A stretch of 64,000 nucleotides of DNA from Thermococcus indicus (GCF_006274605.1 NZ_CP040846.1:1929041-1993040); one strand, 5' to 3'; positions 28,576 to 38,026 are shown, counted from the first letter of the stretch. The notes: a model not told the origin generated them from the sequence alone. A program made the numbers and translations.

Positions 28576-29505
28576 TTGGCCCCTGCCATCTTCTCTCTTC
28601 TTCGTCCCAAGTTCGCCCTCCCCTCGCTCGTTCCAGGGTTAATTGCGTTTACCATAGCGCGCTACCACTACGGCGTCTCCTTCACGGTGGATTTTCTCAT
28701 TGCGATGCTCGTAATCTTCCTTGTGGCCTCCGCCGGCCTCGTCATCAACGAGTACTACGACTACGAGCTGGATCTCCTTGCGAACAGAACCGAACTCCCA
28801 CTCGTGAGTGGGGAGGTGGGCCTTAGAACGGCGAGGCTCCTCGGTTATGGCCTCTTCCTTCCGGCAATTCTTCTCGCCGGGCTGATATCCATCCGGGCCG
28901 TCGCGATAACCCTCGTTGCGTCCTTTCTGGCCATAGCTTACTCCGCTCCACCCCTGCGCTTCAAGGCGAGGGCTTTCCTTGACTCCCTCACCAACGGTCT
29001 CACCTACGGACCGGTTACCATGGGGCTGGTCTTCGAGTCGCTCGGTTTGTCTGCCAGATGGGCGGTTGTGTACTCGCTTCCCTTCCTCGTTCTCCTGTCA
29101 GCGGGCCATATGCTCCTCGCGGTGCCGACGATAGATGAAGACCTGGCCCTTGGTGCGAGGACTTCGGCGGCTTTTCTCGGAAAGGAGAGGGATATAAAGG
29201 TGGGGATGTTCCTCTTCGCGGTCTCCTCGCTCATGGTGGTCGCGTACTGCCTCTTAGGCTATTATCCTCTGCCCTCGCTATCCTTCCTCCCATTTATGGG
29301 CTATTCAATCCTTCAGCTTCGGAACTGGCTCATGGGGCGGACAGGCGAAAGGTCTTCAGAAAGATGGAGGAGGCGTTCCTTCTCGGGGCTCTGGCATTCC
29401 TGCTGCCCTTCTTCCTCTGAGCAATTGGAACATCAACAAAGTTTAAGTGCCCTCCCAACAACTTGGGTTTTAGGTGATGGATATGAACGTGGACGAGAGG
29501 GATAA
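28576..29505 (+). CDS. UbiA-family prenyltransferase, probably frameshifted near its 3' end
   Basis: TTG start at 28576 with GGAGGT 9 bases before. Multi-helix membrane protein with the first Asp-rich motif NEYYDYELD and second region TIDEDLALGARTSAAFLGKERD. Archaeal UbiA members attach prenyl chains to glycerol phosphate, quinone-like or other acceptors; the acceptor here is unknown. After RNWLMG the frame becomes Arg/Ser-rich and unlike a membrane protein. Adding one G in the GGGG run at 29334-29337 restores a natural end (VFRKMEEAFLLGALAFLLPF) with a stop at 29418-29420. That gives 281 residues and avoids overlap with the next gene. Confidence 0.8.
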   Translation: MAPAIFSLLRPKFALPSLVPGLIAFTIARYHYGVSFTVDFLIAMLVIFLVASAGLVINEYYDYELDLLANRTELPLVSGEVGLRTARLLGYGLFLPAILLAGLISIRAVAITLVASFLAIAYSAPPLRFKARAFLDSLTNGLTYGPVTMGLVFESLGLSARWAVVYSLPFLVLLSAGHMLLAVPTIDEDLALGARTSAAFLGKERDIKVGMFLFAVSSLMVVAYCLLGYYPLPSLSFLPFMGYSILQLRNWLMGRTGERSSERWRRRSFSGLWHSCCPSSSEQLEHQQSLSALPTTWVLGDGYERGREG

Positions 29506-31228
29506 AATACTGCTCGGTCTTGGAACCGGGGTGCTGCTGGCATCGTCCATGAGGATCTTCGTTTCAGGGGCCTACTCGAGCCTCGAGAAGACCTTCTTCT
29601 ATGGGATGAACTTCCCATCCGGGCTGGGAATCCTCCTGCTCCTTCTCGCTGCCTTCCTCGTCGGAAGGATGAGTAGAAAGGCTGGAGCGGCCATAATAGC
29701 GGCCTACGCGATAGCCGTTCTGATAACCGATGCGACCGAATACACGCATCTAATAGCGGCCTTTGCCCTTCCGGTCGCTCTGGCACTCGTCAAGGAGCTC
29801 GACGTCAAGTACCTAATCATGGGACTCGTCGCCGACCTGAGCCTCCGCGTCTTGGCTGTGGGAACCGAGCCGGTCGACTTCCCCTACACACGAATACCTC
29901 TGGCGCTCTTTCTGCTGCTCGGTTCCTACGCCCTCTGGAAGGAACCCGGAACCCTCAAGAAGCCGGGCTTCGGTCTCTACGCCTTCGCCGCTCTGCTTGA
30001 GCTCGGTCTCATCTACCCCAACGCAATCATGCGCTATTCTGGAATAACGGTCTACTACCTGCCCCAATTCATAGGCTTCTCCTTTGTCGTGGCCTTAGCC
30101 CTCCTCCTGGGGCCGTATCTTGCGAGAAAGCCTGAAATAGCTATGGCGCTCCTCATAATCGGCTCGGCGACGCTCTTCCTCAAGCCTCTCTCGCTCCTGG
30201 GCCTTCCCGTAGCCCTCGCCTCAGCCATTGCACTCGTTGAGAGCGCAAAGGGAAGCAGGGGAGGTGTCATCGGGGCATTTTACCTCTTCCTGACGGCAAC
30301 GCTCGCGATAGGTGCCTACGTGGGCAGGGACATCGGTCTGCCATTCATGGAGGACAGACTCGAGGCGCTGATTTTGGTTGCATCGATGATCTACATCCTC
30401 TCCGCCTACGGGAAAAAGGTGGAGGTGGAACTTCCGAGGGCAAGGGAGATAGCCGGCCCCCTCGCCGGCCTGGCCCTTGCCTCTGTCATAGTTCTGGCGC
30501 TCTTCAACGCTGGACCGACCTACGTGGAGGCCAAGAAAGACGTCCTGATCTGGACCTACAACGTCCACCAGGGCTTCGGCCCCTATGACGGCACCTTCAA
30601 CGGCTACGAACTGGTTAATCTCCTGTCAGAGCAGAGGCCTGACATCTGGCTCGGCCAGGAAGTTGTGGGAGGAATGATTGCAAACGCCTACCAGGATGTG
30701 CCCCTCTTCGTATCGGCCCACCTCGGATACGCCTACGAGTACAAGCCGGCCGTTGAGGGAACCTATGGAATAGCGGTCTTTTCCCACTGGCACATGAAGA
30801 CGGAAGGCGAGCTCAACCTCGAGAGCGTCGGTCAGGCGAGGCCGGCCCAGAAAGTAACAATCGAGGAGCTTGGGATTACCATCGTCAACGTCCACATGGG
30901 GCTCAGCGAGGAGGAGCGCGCGATGCAGGCGGAAGAGCTTTTGAAGTTCGCCGAAGCGGCACCGACGGCTCAAATAATAGCCGGCGACACCAACGCCGAG
31001 CCGGACGAGAGGACGATAGAGATGCTCACGCGCGATTACCGCGATGCTTTCCCCGAGAGGCCGCCGTATACGTTCCTCTGGGAGCGCAACGGGGTGGTCG
31101 ACAAGGAGAACATCGACTACATCCTGCTGAAGAACGGCTGGCCGGCGAGGGCCAAGGACTACGGCTGCCTCTGCGACGTCCTCGTGTCGGACCACAGGCC
31201 GGTGTGGGCTTTGGTAGAACTGCCGTGA
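29483..31228 (+). CDS. Polytopic membrane protein with C-terminal endonuclease/exonuclease/phosphatase (EEP) domain
   Basis: 581 residues. The first about 340 contain roughly ten hydrophobic segments. The C-terminal about 230 form an EEP domain: IWTYNVHQGFG, LGQEV (metal-binding Glu), VNVHMG, AGDTNAEPDE and a final SDHRPVWA. Catalytic His, Asp and Asn positions appear present, so phosphodiesterase or phosphatase activity on a lipid, nucleotide or nucleic acid is possible, on one face of the membrane. ATG 29483 has AGGTG 6 bases upstream; ATG 29477 is an alternative. TATA AGTTTAAG is at about 29431. Confidence 0.82.
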   Translation: MNVDERDKILLGLGTGVLLASSMRIFVSGAYSSLEKTFFYGMNFPSGLGILLLLLAAFLVGRMSRKAGAAIIAAYAIAVLITDATEYTHLIAAFALPVALALVKELDVKYLIMGLVADLSLRVLAVGTEPVDFPYTRIPLALFLLLGSYALWKEPGTLKKPGFGLYAFAALLELGLIYPNAIMRYSGITVYYLPQFIGFSFVVALALLLGPYLARKPEIAMALLIIGSATLFLKPLSLLGLPVALASAIALVESAKGSRGGVIGAFYLFLTATLAIGAYVGRDIGLPFMEDRLEALILVASMIYILSAYGKKVEVELPRAREIAGPLAGLALASVIVLALFNAGPTYVEAKKDVLIWTYNVHQGFGPYDGTFNGYELVNLLSEQRPDIWLGQEVVGGMIANAYQDVPLFVSAHLGYAYEYKPAVEGTYGIAVFSHWHMKTEGELNLESVGQARPAQKVTIEELGITIVNVHMGLSEEERAMQAEELLKFAEAAPTAQIIAGDTNAEPDERTIEMLTRDYRDAFPERPPYTFLWERNGVVDKENIDYILLKNGWPARAKDYGCLCDVLVSDHRPVWALVELP

Positions 31229-31264
31229 GGTTTGGTTTTTAACCTCTTTCTCCAACTTTTCTCC

Positions 31265-31804
31265 ATGCCGCCGAGGGTTAAGGTCAGCAGGCTGATGGCC
31301 TACATTCTCCGCCACTCGCCGGAGGAGTTCGGCCTAAAACCCGACGTTGAGGGCTTCGTCCCGCTTGACGAGTTAATCGGGGCGCTCCGAACGGTCTATC
31401 CCGGCGTTACGGAGGAGCTCGTAAGGGAGATTGTTGAGAATGATCCGAAGGGGCGCTACGAGATTAGGGGAGATAAAATCCGCGCACGCTACGGCCACAG
31501 CTTTGAGGTTTCTTTAAACCACGAGGAGGACAGAGAGTCAAAAATCCTCTACCACGGCACGCCGAGGAGGAACCTTAAGCGGATTATGCGAGAGGGGCTT
31601 AAGCCGATGAGGAGACAGTTCGTCCATCTAACAACGAGCAGGGAAGAAGCTTTAGAAACCGGCAGGAGGCACGGGAGGGACGTCGCTCTGCTCATCATCG
31701 ATGCCGACTGCCTGAAGAAGAGAGGATTAAAGGTTTACAAAGCTGGAAAGAACGTGAGGATAGTGAAGCGCGTTCCGCCCGAGTGCATCACCCTGGAAGT
31801 CTGA
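31265..31804 (+). CDS. kptA: RNA 2'-phosphotransferase (Tpt1/KptA)
   Basis: 179 residues, the normal length. Removes a 2'-phosphate from RNA using NAD+. Signature elements: [14 protein letters not shown]-like start ([13 protein letters not shown]), [32 protein letters not shown] and VALLIIDA, giving the Arg-His-Arg-Arg set. TATA TTTTTAAC about 25 bp upstream indicates a leaderless message from ATG 31265. Its 3' end overlaps the convergent MFS gene by 17 bp. Confidence 0.93.
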   Translation: MPPRVKVSRLMAYILRHSPEEFGLKPDVEGFVPLDELIGALRTVYPGVTEELVREIVENDPKGRYEIRGDKIRARYGHSFEVSLNHEEDRESKILYHGTPRRNLKRIMREGLKPMRRQFVHLTTSREEALETGRRHGRDVALLIIDADCLKKRGLKVYKAGKNVRIVKRVPPECITLEV

Positions 31805-33023
31805 GCGCTAAGAGGAACGCCAGTCCAAGGGGGATCAGCGTGCCCACGAAGTTCAGGGTGAAGCTTATCCCCGAGAGGTAGCCGCCGATTAGCGGTCCAA
31901 CAACCCAGCCGAGGCTCATCATAGCGTTGAGCATGCCCATCCCCTGGGCCCTCTCACCCACCTTGACGTTTTGAGCTACGTAGGCAGAGGTGGAATTTAT
32001 CGTCAGAACCCATTTAACGCCCGAGAGAAAAGCGACTCCAAAGACGAGCCAGACGTTTTTGACCAGAGCGTAGAGCAGGAAGGCCAAGCCATAACCGGCT
32101 ATCGCTGTGAGATAGAACCTTTTTGCCCCGTGTCTGTCTATCAGCTTTCCGAGGAAGTAGCCCGTTAACGCGGCCGCGAGGCTCTCTATTCCAAAGATAA
32201 CGCCAACGCTCCACTCTCCGAAGGCCTCCCTGAAGTAAACCGAGGAGACGCTGTAGAACTGCCCGCTGGCAACCATGACGAGGAAGACCGTAACGTAGAA
32301 GAGGCCGAGATGACCGCGCATGAGCCTTCTAAAGGCCGAACCCTTAACTGTTGAACGCCACCCCTTTCTTCCCTCCTGCACGAGGATTATACCGAGGAGC
32401 GAACGTCTTCCTGTGGGGCGCTCCCTGATCAGGAGGACTATTCCAGCTGAAAGGAATAAGAGAAAGCCGGAAATCAGAAAGAGTTTCCTGACGCCGAGGT
32501 AACGGACTATGGCAGAACCCAAAAAGTTTCCCACCATGTAGCCTGCGTTCTCAATGGAGTTGAAGAGGCCGAATATAGAGCCTGCCCTCGTCGAGAGCTC
32601 CGAGATGAGCGCGGAGTGGGCCGGCATCATGGCGGAACCGAAGATTCCCTGAAGAGTTCTGAGGAGCAAGACTCCAGTTGCAGAGCCGACGAAAGCCATA
32701 ACCATGTAAAAGAGACCTATTGAAGCCGTTCCAAAGGCTATGAAGCTCTTTCTGTTGCCGGATGAATCCGACAGCCAGCCGAAGGGGTATTGAAAGATCG
32801 TTGATGTGAGGTTAAAGGCGACGCTCAAGAGACCGACCATAAACATGCTCGCGCCGAGGAGGCGCATGTAGACGCCGAGGTAGGGAAAGGCCATTCCAAA
32901 TGACACGTTTGCCATAAACATGGCTACGGCCAAGATGAGGACGTTTTTCCTCTTAATTTGAAGCTTTCTGAGCTTTCCTGCCTTCTCCCTGCGTCCCTGA
33001 AGGACAACCCGTTCCCTCTTCAT
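31788..33023 (-). CDS. Major facilitator superfamily transporter
   Basis: 411 residues with about 12 hydrophobic segments. The loop between helices 2 and 3 carries [12 protein letters not shown], the MFS motif A variant, and a matching [12 protein letters not shown] lies in the second half. A basic N-terminus ([16 protein letters not shown]) faces the cytosol. The substrate is unknown; members of this kind often export drugs or small metabolites. A TATA-like TTTTATAAG lies about 25 bases upstream of ATG 33023 on this strand. Confidence 0.88.
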   Translation of the reverse strand: MKRERVVLQGRREKAGKLRKLQIKRKNVLILAVAMFMANVSFGMAFPYLGVYMRLLGASMFMVGLLSVAFNLTSTIFQYPFGWLSDSSGNRKSFIAFGTASIGLFYMVMAFVGSATGVLLLRTLQGIFGSAMMPAHSALISELSTRAGSIFGLFNSIENAGYMVGNFLGSAIVRYLGVRKLFLISGFLLFLSAGIVLLIRERPTGRRSLLGIILVQEGRKGWRSTVKGSAFRRLMRGHLGLFYVTVFLVMVASGQFYSVSSVYFREAFGEWSVGVIFGIESLAAALTGYFLGKLIDRHGAKRFYLTAIAGYGLAFLLYALVKNVWLVFGVAFLSGVKWVLTINSTSAYVAQNVKVGERAQGMGMLNAMMSLGWVVGPLIGGYLSGISFTLNFVGTLIPLGLAFLLALRLPG

Positions 33024-33264
33024 CGAGCGCCCCTATGGAAAGGCTCTTATAAAATTTCTCCCGAACTGACCATCTTCCCGCCCCGAGGGGCGAGGCTTTC
33101 AAAAGAAGAAAGTAAATCCTAACTCCCCCTTTCTTCTGGGAGTAATAACTGTGTAGAGGTCTATAGCCATCAGCATGACCTAGGAGAATCAACGCGGTAC
33201 ATGATTCCACCCAGAGGTGTTAGGCTCGAAAATATTTAAGGATAGCGAGAGAGAAAAGGAAAGT
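33024..33264. other. 241-bp intergenic region with unexplained sequence
   Basis: Contains the MFS promoter next to 33023 and a GC hairpin CGCCCC-GA-GGGGCG near 33080. The middle (about 33110-33225) has no convincing open frame on either strand yet is not simple spacer; it could be the relic of a gene or RNA. A TATA-like AATATTTAAGG (about 33230) faces the 3' end of the next gene. Confidence 0.4.
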
Positions 33265-34425
33265 TCAGCCCATCTGAATCGCCGTCGTTCTCAGTTCTCC
33301 CCTTTCGAAGCGGTAGGGGTCGTACCACTCCACGGGTAGGTCGGTTCTTCCCTTCGTAACCAGGTCCGCCACCATCTCCGCCACAGCCGGCGCCATCATG
33401 AAGCCGTGCCCGCTGAAGCCTGCCGCTATGTAGTAGTCGCTCAGCTCCTCTATCTTTCCTATGGCGGCGTTGCTGTCGGGTGTCTTCGCGTAGTAACCGG
33501 CCCACGTCCTCAGTATGAGGAGCTCCCTCAGTGCCGGGATAATCTTGGTGAAGTAGTAGCTCACCTCGCGCATGAACTCGTAGGTCGGGTTGAGGTCATA
33601 AGTTGGTCCCAGCTCGTAGCCTACTCCGCCAACGACACCGCCGTGGGCGGTCTGGGTGAGGTAGGCGTGGCCGTACTTGAAGGAGATGACCATCGGATTT
33701 ATCGAGCCCTTCTTTATCGGCTGCGTGATGACGGCCTGGTGCTTGTAGGGCTCTATGGGTATCCGGGTCTTTATCCCGGCCATCGCGTTTATGAGCTTGG
33801 CCCAGGCGTTGGTGGCGTTGATTACCGTGCCGGTCCTGATGACTCCCCTGTTTGTTTTCAGTCCCTTTATCTCGCCGTTCTCGATGAGGAAGTCCTTAAC
33901 TTCAGTGTACTCCACAAGTTTTGCCCCGAATTCCTCCGCGTGGAGGGCAAACTTCGCGGTCGAGTGGAAGGGGTCAGCTTTTCCGTCGGTCGGGTTCCAG
34001 GACGCCGCTATAACCTCGCTGATATCTAAAAGCGGGACTATCTCCTTCGCTTCCTCGGGCGTTATTAGCCTCGTTGGGACGCCGAAGCGGTTCTGAATCG
34101 CTATGTTGCGCCTGAACTCCTCAACCTCATCGTCGTCGTAGAGCAGGAAGAGGTAGCCCGTCTGCTCGAAGGAGAAGCCGTATTCCTCGCTGTACTTCTT
34201 CCACAGCTCGACGGAGCGCTTCATGACCTGGACGTTCGCTTCATCGTTGAACTGCTGCCTTATGCCCGTTCCGCAGCGGAAGGTGGAACCGGAGCCGATG
34301 AAGCGCTTCTCTATTACCGTGACCTCCTCACCGCGTTTTGCCAGCTCGTGAGCTATGGTGACCCCGATTATTCCCCCACCGATGATGACGATTTCACTCC
34401 TCCCGGGAAGCTCTTTGCTCGGCAT
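33265..34425 (-). CDS. Proline dehydrogenase-like FAD oxidoreductase, beta-type subunit (PdhB paralogue)
   Basis: 386 residues, colinear with PdhB at 21338: GGGIIGVTIAHELAKRG, FIGSGSTFRCGTGIRQQF, AGYYAKTPDSN and AAGFSGHGFMMAPAV are shared. Probably the amine-oxidising subunit of a two-subunit (alpha/beta) dye-linked dehydrogenase such as the PDH1 type described in Pyrococcus. It starts one base after the alpha gene stop. The PutP symporter upstream makes proline the likely substrate; related imino acids are possible. Confidence 0.87.
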   Translation of the reverse strand: MPSKELPGRSEIVIIGGGIIGVTIAHELAKRGEEVTVIEKRFIGSGSTFRCGTGIRQQFNDEANVQVMKRSVELWKKYSEEYGFSFEQTGYLFLLYDDDEVEEFRRNIAIQNRFGVPTRLITPEEAKEIVPLLDISEVIAASWNPTDGKADPFHSTAKFALHAEEFGAKLVEYTEVKDFLIENGEIKGLKTNRGVIRTGTVINATNAWAKLINAMAGIKTRIPIEPYKHQAVITQPIKKGSINPMVISFKYGHAYLTQTAHGGVVGGVGYELGPTYDLNPTYEFMREVSYYFTKIIPALRELLILRTWAGYYAKTPDSNAAIGKIEELSDYYIAAGFSGHGFMMAPAVAEMVADLVTKGRTDLPVEWYDPYRFERGELRTTAIQMG

Positions 34426-34426
34426 T

Positions 34427-35914
34427 TCAGTTCCCCCCCGCAGTGACCTTCATCTTAACGTTCTTGAGCGGCGGTCTCGCGACCGGTATATCGAGCCTGT
34501 CCATTGGCGTTCCCGCCCTCTGTGAAACCACGACCGCTCCGTTGAAGAGGCAGAAGCGGCCCTGGCAGAAGCCCATCGCGAGGTGCGTTAGGCGCTTGAT
34601 TATCTGCAGGTCGGTTATTCCGGCCCTGACCACGTCATCCACCTTCCTCAGAGAAACGTCGCAGCCGCATATCTGGACGTCATCGAGGTTGAGGCTTCCG
34701 AAGTCTATGCTCTGAACCTGCACCGCCTCCGGTTCGTACTCCTCCAGTTTCTCCGCGTAGATGCACGGCTCGGCGTCGAAGCCGAACTCCCTCAGAATGT
34801 ACGCCCCGACGAGCCTGCCCTCCAGGTAGTTCGCGTAGTGCGGCTTTATGCTGACGGCGCTGCCGGCGACGTAGATTCCGTCGCGGATCCTGTGCTGGGA
34901 GTCGAGAACCGGGGTGTAATAGCCGTGCTTGAAGGCCAGCTTTCCGCCGGCCTGGGTCGGCGGGTTGATGTCGGGCCTTCTTCCCTCGGCCATCACGACG
35001 GCATCGACCTCGTAGGTGTTTCCGTTCGTGTCGATGAGCCTCTCGACCTTTTCGCTGCCTTCAACGCGCCTGGGATTCGGGATGACGATGTACTCGATGC
35101 CCCAGCGGTCGAGCTCGGCCGTTATCTCCCCCGGCTTGCTTCCCACGACCGCGACCTTTCTTCCCGGGGCAACTCCCCAGACGTTGAGAACCTCCAGGAG
35201 GTCGGAGCGCCTGAACACACCCGGCATGTCGTTGTTCTCGAAGAGGTGGATGTTGTCAACTGCCCCAACGGCCAGAACGACGCGCTTTGCCATGACCTCG
35301 ATGAGCTGATCTCCCTTGACTATAGGCACGAGGAAGTACTCTCCCTTGTCGAAGACGCCGAGGGCGATCGTACCCTTGAAAACCCTGACGTTCTCGTTGA
35401 ACTTCCCGGTGAGCTCCCTAACGACTTCCTGGGGGGACTTCTCCCCAAAGCCCTCCTGGGACAGGCCCTTGAGCCAGAGGTCGCCTCCGAGCCAGCCTTT
35501 TTCCTCGATTATCGCGACGGTGAGGTGCTCCTGAACCTCGAGAACGGTTCCGATTCCAGCCGGTCCAGCCCCGATGACGGCCACATCAACGACCATCCTT
35601 TCAACCGGCTTGCCTTCGTCTACCTCAACGGTCTCCTGGAAGTCCCCGTAGCCCTGTCTCTCCAGCCTCATACCGTCTCTGACCTTCGTCTTGCGCGCGT
35701 TGATGTTCTTGATTCCGTCGATGACCATCGGAACCGGACCGAAGGTGAACGCTCCCCTCTTCCTCCCTTCGGTGCTTGTGGTGAGCCAGTACACCCCGTT
35801 GGCGAGGAGTGCGACTGTAATCTTTTCTCCCTCGTAGGCCTCGTAGGGCTTTCCTTCAAAATAGATGGTGATCCGCTTAGAAGGGTCCTTCTCGGTCAGG
35901 TCGAGTGGCCTCAT
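34427..35914 (-). CDS. Proline dehydrogenase-like alpha-type subunit with fused BFD domain
   Basis: 495 residues. N-terminal ferredoxin-like fold as in PdhA, but the cluster cysteines are gone (RGAFTFGPVPMVIDG replaces the Cys-rich loop). An FAD loop (IGAGPAGIGTVLEV), a second dinucleotide region (VVGSKPGEITAELDRWG) that has lost some glycines, and a C-terminal [2Fe-2S] BFD domain (ICGCD...MGFCQGRFC) that is a separate gene (pdhX) in the other operon. Thus a reorganised version of the complex. Start preceded by GAGGTGG; operator-like sites lie upstream (35953-36012). Confidence 0.85.
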   Translation of the reverse strand: MRPLDLTEKDPSKRITIYFEGKPYEAYEGEKITVALLANGVYWLTTSTEGRKRGAFTFGPVPMVIDGIKNINARKTKVRDGMRLERQGYGDFQETVEVDEGKPVERMVVDVAVIGAGPAGIGTVLEVQEHLTVAIIEEKGWLGGDLWLKGLSQEGFGEKSPQEVVRELTGKFNENVRVFKGTIALGVFDKGEYFLVPIVKGDQLIEVMAKRVVLAVGAVDNIHLFENNDMPGVFRRSDLLEVLNVWGVAPGRKVAVVGSKPGEITAELDRWGIEYIVIPNPRRVEGSEKVERLIDTNGNTYEVDAVVMAEGRRPDINPPTQAGGKLAFKHGYYTPVLDSQHRIRDGIYVAGSAVSIKPHYANYLEGRLVGAYILREFGFDAEPCIYAEKLEEYEPEAVQVQSIDFGSLNLDDVQICGCDVSLRKVDDVVRAGITDLQIIKRLTHLAMGFCQGRFCLFNGAVVVSQRAGTPMDRLDIPVARPPLKNVKMKVTAGGN

Positions 35915-35952
35915 GTTCCCACCTCGAAAATTTTACAAGAGCATCCTCCTCT

Positions 35953-36012
35953 ATACACCAATGCTTATAAATGTTAGGTTGACCAAAAATGGTTCAAAAC
36001 CATTGGTTTAAT
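35953..36012 (-). promoter_or_regulatory. Promoter and shared operator words of the proline dehydrogenase-like operon
   Basis: ATACACCAATG (35953-35963) lies just downstream of the minus-strand TATA box (TTTATAAG, 35963-35973 region), and CATTGGTTTAAT (36001-36012) upstream of it. Both words recur around the promoter at 37861-37932. Confidence 0.5.
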
Positions 36013-36050
36013 AGCCTTTTTAGTCCAAAAATAACGGGGAAAGAAGGGAA

Positions 36051-37670
36051 TCAGGCGATTCCCTTGGCAAGGACGAACTCGGCGACGTTCTCGACCTGGC
36101 TCTTGGCCCTGGTCTCGGTGATGCTCTTCTTGCCGGTGCCCTCGATGGAAACCTTCTTGAATATCTCCTCGTGGAGCTTGACGACGTCTTCGGGCGGCTT
36201 CGTGAGCAGGCTGACGATTATGATGACTATCAACGTCACGAAGAAGTTGATGAAGAACACTGGAATGCCGTTGAACCATCCGCCGATGGTGCCGAAGAAG
36301 CCCGGAGCGTCCGGGTTGAAGGCCCAGCCGTATATCTTTGCCTCGAAGATGACCTCGCTGATGAGACCGTAGGCCATTCCGACTATCGCTCCCTCCTTGG
36401 TCGTCCTCTTCCACCAGAGGCTCAGGACAAGGATCGGGCCGAAGCCGACCGCGAGACCGCCCCAAGCTGTAGCGACCATCTGGTAGATGACCTTCGGGCC
36501 GCTTATGGCGAACCAGAGGCCGACGAGGGCAACGCCGGCAACGACGAGCCTCGATATGTTGACCATCTGCTTCTTGCCGAGCTCCCTTCCGAGGACCTTG
36601 TGGTAGAAGTCCCTAGCTATAGCGGAGGACGCGACGAGGAGCTGTGAATCTGCGGTGCTCATGACGGCCGAGATTATACCCGCGATGACGAAACCTGCCA
36701 ACCAGCTCGGCATGAGCTCAACCGCCATGGCCGGGATGATCTTCTCGGGGTCGCTGACCTGGAGCATTCCGGCGTGGTACATCGCGAAGCCCAGGAAGCC
36801 CGCAAAGAACGCGCCCCAGAGGACGAGTATGGTCCAGGTACCGCTGATGAAGATACCCGGTCTCCTGAGCTTCCTCGGGTCCTCAACGCTCATGTAGCGG
36901 GTGACGATGTGGGGCTGGCCCAGGTAGCCGACTATCCAGGAGGCGTAGCCTATCGCGAAAACTATTGCCGCCATTCCTGTGGCGCCGCCGAACGGGTGCA
37001 GCTTGGCCGGGTCCGCGCTGGCTATTATCGCCGTGGCCTTATCGAAGCCGCCTATCTCTGAGAGCGCAAGGAACGGCACTATGATGAGCGTCAGCAGCAT
37101 GAACATTGCCTGAACGACGTCGGTCCAGACGACCGCGAAGAATCCACCGGTGATAACGTATGCCGTCAGGATGATGACGGTTATGATGATTCCGGTGTTG
37201 TCGCTTATGCCGAAGCCCTCCGCGAAGGTCTTTCCTCCGGCCGTGAACTGGGCGGCGACGTAGGCGGTCATGAAGATGACGATTATCAGCGCGCTCAGAA
37301 TTCTTATCAGCTTGGTGTCGTCCTTCAGGCGAGCCTCGAGGTAGTCGGGGACGGTTATTGCCCTGAATTTACCGGCGTATATCCTTAACCTCGGCCCGAT
37401 AAGGACGTAATCGGCGAGGGTACCGAAGAGACAGCCGATTCCGGCCCAGAAGGCACCGAGACCGCTGGAGAACGCCGCACCCGGATAACCGAGCATCAAC
37501 CAGCCCGAGAAGTCGCTCGCCTTGTCTGAGAGGGTTGCCGCTAAAACGTGCACCTTTCTTCCGCCAACGAAGTACTGGTCCTCCGTTTTGGTGTAGCGGT
37601 TGGCCCACCAGCCTATGTAAGCCAGGAGGGCGAGGTACACCAGGAATCCGAGGAGAATTCCGCTGTTCAT
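36051..37670 (-). CDS. putP: Sodium/proline symporter (SSS family)
   Basis: 539 residues, about 13 hydrophobic segments. Sodium-solute symporter features close to PutP: DKASDFSGWLMLGYPGAAF, FRAITVPDYLEARL, the Na+ site region SAVMSTADSQLLVASSA. Imports proline with sodium across the cytoplasmic membrane, feeding the dehydrogenase genes downstream on the same strand. Its start overlaps the stop of the small membrane protein (ATGA). After the stop comes a 136-bp gap that holds the dehydrogenase operon promoter. Confidence 0.92.
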   Translation of the reverse strand: MNSGILLGFLVYLALLAYIGWWANRYTKTEDQYFVGGRKVHVLAATLSDKASDFSGWLMLGYPGAAFSSGLGAFWAGIGCLFGTLADYVLIGPRLRIYAGKFRAITVPDYLEARLKDDTKLIRILSALIIVIFMTAYVAAQFTAGGKTFAEGFGISDNTGIIITVIILTAYVITGGFFAVVWTDVVQAMFMLLTLIIVPFLALSEIGGFDKATAIIASADPAKLHPFGGATGMAAIVFAIGYASWIVGYLGQPHIVTRYMSVEDPRKLRRPGIFISGTWTILVLWGAFFAGFLGFAMYHAGMLQVSDPEKIIPAMAVELMPSWLAGFVIAGIISAVMSTADSQLLVASSAIARDFYHKVLGRELGKKQMVNISRLVVAGVALVGLWFAISGPKVIYQMVATAWGGLAVGFGPILVLSLWWKRTTKEGAIVGMAYGLISEVIFEAKIYGWAFNPDAPGFFGTIGGWFNGIPVFFINFFVTLIVIIIVSLLTKPPEDVVKLHEEIFKKVSIEGTGKKSITETRAKSQVENVAEFVLAKGIA

Positions 37671-37846
37671 GCCTTACCCTCCTCCTTGAGCTGTTCCATA
37701 AGGTCCTCGTCGTAGGCCAGAATCTCGTCGTCCACGTAGTACTCCTTGCCGGTTATCCTGTCCCAGTAGCCGTAGAGCAACATCGTCAAAATCCCAAGAA
37801 ACGTTGGCACAAGCAGCGTTGCCCAGGCTTCACCACTCAACCCCAT
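37667..37846 (-). CDS. Small membrane protein coupled to the PutP symporter
   Basis: 59 residues: one hydrophobic helix (WATLLVPTFLGILTMLLYGYW) and an acidic C-terminal tail (EILAYDEDLMEQLKEEG). Position, size and translational coupling suggest a small subunit of the symporter, as known for some SSS transporters. ATG 37846 with GAGGTGG 7 bases upstream is preferred to a TTG at 37861, which lies in the operator-like sequence. Confidence 0.75.
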   Translation of the reverse strand: MGLSGEAWATLLVPTFLGILTMLLYGYWDRITGKEYYVDDEILAYDEDLMEQLKEEGKA

Positions 37847-37860
37847 TCCAACCCACCTCA

Positions 37861-37932
37861 ATACACCAATGTAGATTAAAGAGCATCAGCTCACTAATAT
37901 GTGTTTGACGAATATAAATTTATTGGTTTAAT
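37861..37932 (-). promoter_or_regulatory. Promoter and shared operator words of the putP operon
   Basis: ATACACCAATG (37861-37871) lies between the TATA box and the ribosome site, and ATTGGTTTAAT (37922-37932) sits on the far side of the AT-rich TATA region (37909-37926). The same two words in the same order flank the promoter at 35953-36012. Confidence 0.5.
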
Positions 37933-38026
37933 TATTCCGGATTATGAACGCAATATTCTGAAACTGTGACAAAATTGGCGCAATCGTTAATAATACAGTC
38001 CGATGTATAATTAACGGTGCTGGAAT

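Noticed and set aside
34838-35977. A 379-codon + strand frame opposite the proline dehydrogenase-like alpha gene
   Set aside because: Antisense shadow, with no domain, ribosome site or promoter of its own.
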